64,000 nt of DNA from CAVVDY01 sp963815775 (GTDB lineage Bacteria > Acidobacteriota > Terriglobia > Terriglobales > Acidobacteriaceae), in NCBI GenBank assembly GCA_963815775.1, contig CAWFIB010000010.1, positions 1 to 64,000 of the forward strand, in the 5' to 3' direction. The notes below the pieces were generated by a model. The model was not told the origin of the DNA. It did no database searches and saw nothing but the letters and a program-made list of their open reading frames with translations. This document shows positions 62,708-64,000 of the stretch, piece by piece (the stretch's first letter is position 1; each line of letters starts with the position of its first letter). The position numbers and the translations under genes were made by a program.

Positions 62708-62977
62708 ACTAGAAGTGTAAAGGCGGGGAGGCGGGCGCGCCAAACTGCAAACCGTGCGCTCTTCGCCTTTCGCTGTTCGCCGGAGGAACAGGATCCTTGG
62801 CTCTGCACTTGCCGTTGGTACCGCCCGGGTTTCCCTGATTCTGAGAGCAGGAGCTTGCGTCCTCCGCGTGCTCGATCTACTTCCAACCCGCGCTTACCCG
62901 CGGAGATCGACGGTTCGTATTTCGCCCATAGGATGAAGAACCAAGAGAGTCCGGCAAAAGGCGAACGGCGAACAGCC

Positions 62978-63310
62978 CTACTTCAGATGGATCGCCTCTT
63001 CCCCCAACTGCTCGTTGATTAGTCGCCCCACAAGCTGCTTGATGGTCTCGCCGCTCTTGGCCAGTTGGAAGTCCTGCTTGGGCTCCGACCAATCGAGCTT
63101 GAAGCTGGTCGACAGCGCTGAAATCCAGACCTGGCGGGCGGCAGCGTTGGGCGAGATGATGAACTTTGCAGGCGGATCCTCAAAGGCAATGTGCAATGCG
63201 CCGGCGTTTTCCTCGACCTCGAAATCGGCTTCGCCCTCGGCCTCGTAGAGGCTGCGCTTCAAGGCTTCAAGACTTGTGTCGGAATGGCGGCGGAAATCCT
63301 GTTCGTCCAT
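62978..63310 (-). CDS. cyaY: Iron donor protein CyaY (bacterial frataxin)
   Basis: A 110-residue frataxin. An acidic first helix (EALKRSLYEAEGEADFEVEENAG) that would bind iron is followed by the beta-sheet core LHIAFEDPPAKFIISPNAAARQVWISALSTSFKLDW, the family signature, and a C-terminal helix. It regulates or feeds iron to Fe-S cluster assembly. ATG at 63310 fits the family N-terminus; the upstream open frame is ignored. About 270 bases between it and nadE hold no gene. Confidence 0.93.
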   Translation of the reverse strand: MDEQDFRRHSDTSLEALKRSLYEAEGEADFEVEENAGALHIAFEDPPAKFIISPNAAARQVWISALSTSFKLDWSEPKQDFQLAKSGETIKQLVGRLINEQLGEEAIHLK

Positions 63311-63481
63311 CGCTTGATTATATTCAGACCGCAAAGGCAAAGCTGGCGTGTGGATCAGCCTGCCAGGGTAATTCTGTCCCAAGGTTACCGGCTTGTAAAA
63401 ATTTCGAAACCGAACAACTTTCGACCAGCCCGCCCATCGCGTCTGCGTTAGACTCGTGCGAACCTTCTGGAGGTGACCCTT

Positions 63482-64000
63482 ATGCGCCCCGGCGCAGCCA
63501 TGGTCTGCACGCTGCTTCTTCCCCTATTGTTGCTGACCAGCCTGGCCGCGCAGAAGCGCATCGGCGCTGCGGCTGAGCCGATCAATGTGATGACCTATCA
63601 CGACGACAGCATGCGCACCGGGCTGATGCAACTGGAGACGGTGTTGACCCTGGCGAACGTGAATTCAGCCAGCTTTGGCAAGGTCAATTTTCTCCCGACC
63701 GATGGCAAAGTCGACGCCGAGCCACTGTATGTCTCCAACGTCACCATCAACGGCGTGATCCACAATGTACTTTATGTGGTGAGCGAGCACGACAGCATCT
63801 ACGCCTTCGATGCCGACACCGGCACGCAACTTTGGAAGACCACGGCGCTGCTGCAAGGCGAAACCACCAGTGAAGCTGTGTTTGGTTGCAGCCAGATTTC
63901 TCCGGAAATAGGAATTACCAATACGCCGGTGATCGACCGCAACAAGGGATCGAACGGCGCCATGTATTTGGTGGCGATGTCGAAGGACGCAAACGGGGCA
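63482..64000 (+). CDS. Exported PQQ-like beta-propeller protein, N-terminal part
   Basis: The gene runs off the right edge; 173 codons are visible. A TGGAGGTGA ribosome-binding site precedes the ATG. A signal peptide (MVCTLLLPLLLLTSLAA) is followed by YHDDSMRTGLMQLETVLTLANV, FGKVNFLPTDGKVDAEPLYV and LYVVSEHDSIYAFDADTGTQLWKT, the last being a PQQ/BamB-type propeller blade. Similar acidobacterial proteins are large secreted repeat proteins; the rest and any C-terminal domain cannot be seen. Confidence 0.8.
   Translation, partial: MRPGAAMVCTLLLPLLLLTSLAAQKRIGAAAEPINVMTYHDDSMRTGLMQLETVLTLANVNSASFGKVNFLPTDGKVDAEPLYVSNVTINGVIHNVLYVVSEHDSIYAFDADTGTQLWKTTALLQGETTSEAVFGCSQISPEIGITNTPVIDRNKGSNGAMYLVAMSKDANGA

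Noticed and set aside
1..64000. CRISPR array
   Set aside because: No set of regularly spaced direct repeats with unique spacers was seen; the tandem words at 29.6, 55.8 and 59.9 kb are minisatellites without spacers, and no cas gene is present.

Overview
The window looks like a chromosome segment from a member of the Acidobacteriota (Terriglobia-like). This is inferred from a moderately GC-rich backbone, an Oar-type TonB-dependent receptor with an N-terminal carboxypeptidase-regulatory fold, bacillithiol enzymes (BshC, BshB1), a PEP-CTERM protein, a CyaY frataxin, and intergenic repeat families whose spurious translations (CHPERS-, VILSEAKDL-like) are common in this phylum. No 16S rRNA is present, so the assignment rests on gene content.

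Region 1-4361 is the right part of a genomic island inserted at the 3' end of the tmRNA gene (ssrA, 4362-4725). It has a tyrosine integrase next to ssrA, a small ORF coupled to it, and a defence cargo: the tail of a YgjP-type metallopeptidase, a CBASS-like pair (CD-NTase plus S-4TM pore-forming effector) and a second, convergent CD-NTase. All three CBASS genes are broken by several single-base frameshifts, some in homopolymer runs. They are either decaying or poorly sequenced. The left end of the island lies outside the window.

From 4.7 to 31 kb lies backbone: bacillithiol synthesis (bshC, bshB1), a FkbM methyltransferase, AmrS radical SAM enzyme, ergothioneine synthesis (egtB-egtD), a GT2 glycosyltransferase, an FmdE-like protein, a prenyl diphosphate synthase, two VapBC-type toxin-antitoxin pairs, two tandem secreted paralogues, SelB, a TonB-like protein, the haem operon hemX-hemA-hemC-hemD, an S9 peptidase and an AlkA-like glycosylase.

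From 31.5 to 37.8 kb a flavin reductase is followed by a complete, tightly packed coenzyme F420 cluster: cofG-cofD-cofC-cofE-cofH-npdG.

From 38 to 50 kb there is a GlcG-like haem-binding protein, an HU protein, a BBE-type flavoprotein, and a three-gene cluster of unknown function: a 764-residue cysteine-rich protein with a duplicated module, a DUF1360 membrane protein and a small MCCGQ-starting protein. These are followed by a PEP-CTERM protein, an HTH-TOBE regulator beside a TonB-dependent receptor, and a GIY-YIG nuclease gene exactly bracketed by two inverted copies of a hairpin-containing repeat. This last unit is the most element-like novelty in the window.

From 50 to 64 kb lie amtB, two exported proteins, cydAB, tRNA-Pro(GGG), an FKBP isomerase, a secretin, a DsbA-like protein, nadE, cyaY and the start of a PQQ-like repeat protein. 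Two exact TGTGA-N6-TCACA palindromes precede the haem operon and cydAB, suggesting one Crp/Fnr-family regulator links haem supply to the haem-rich bd oxidase.
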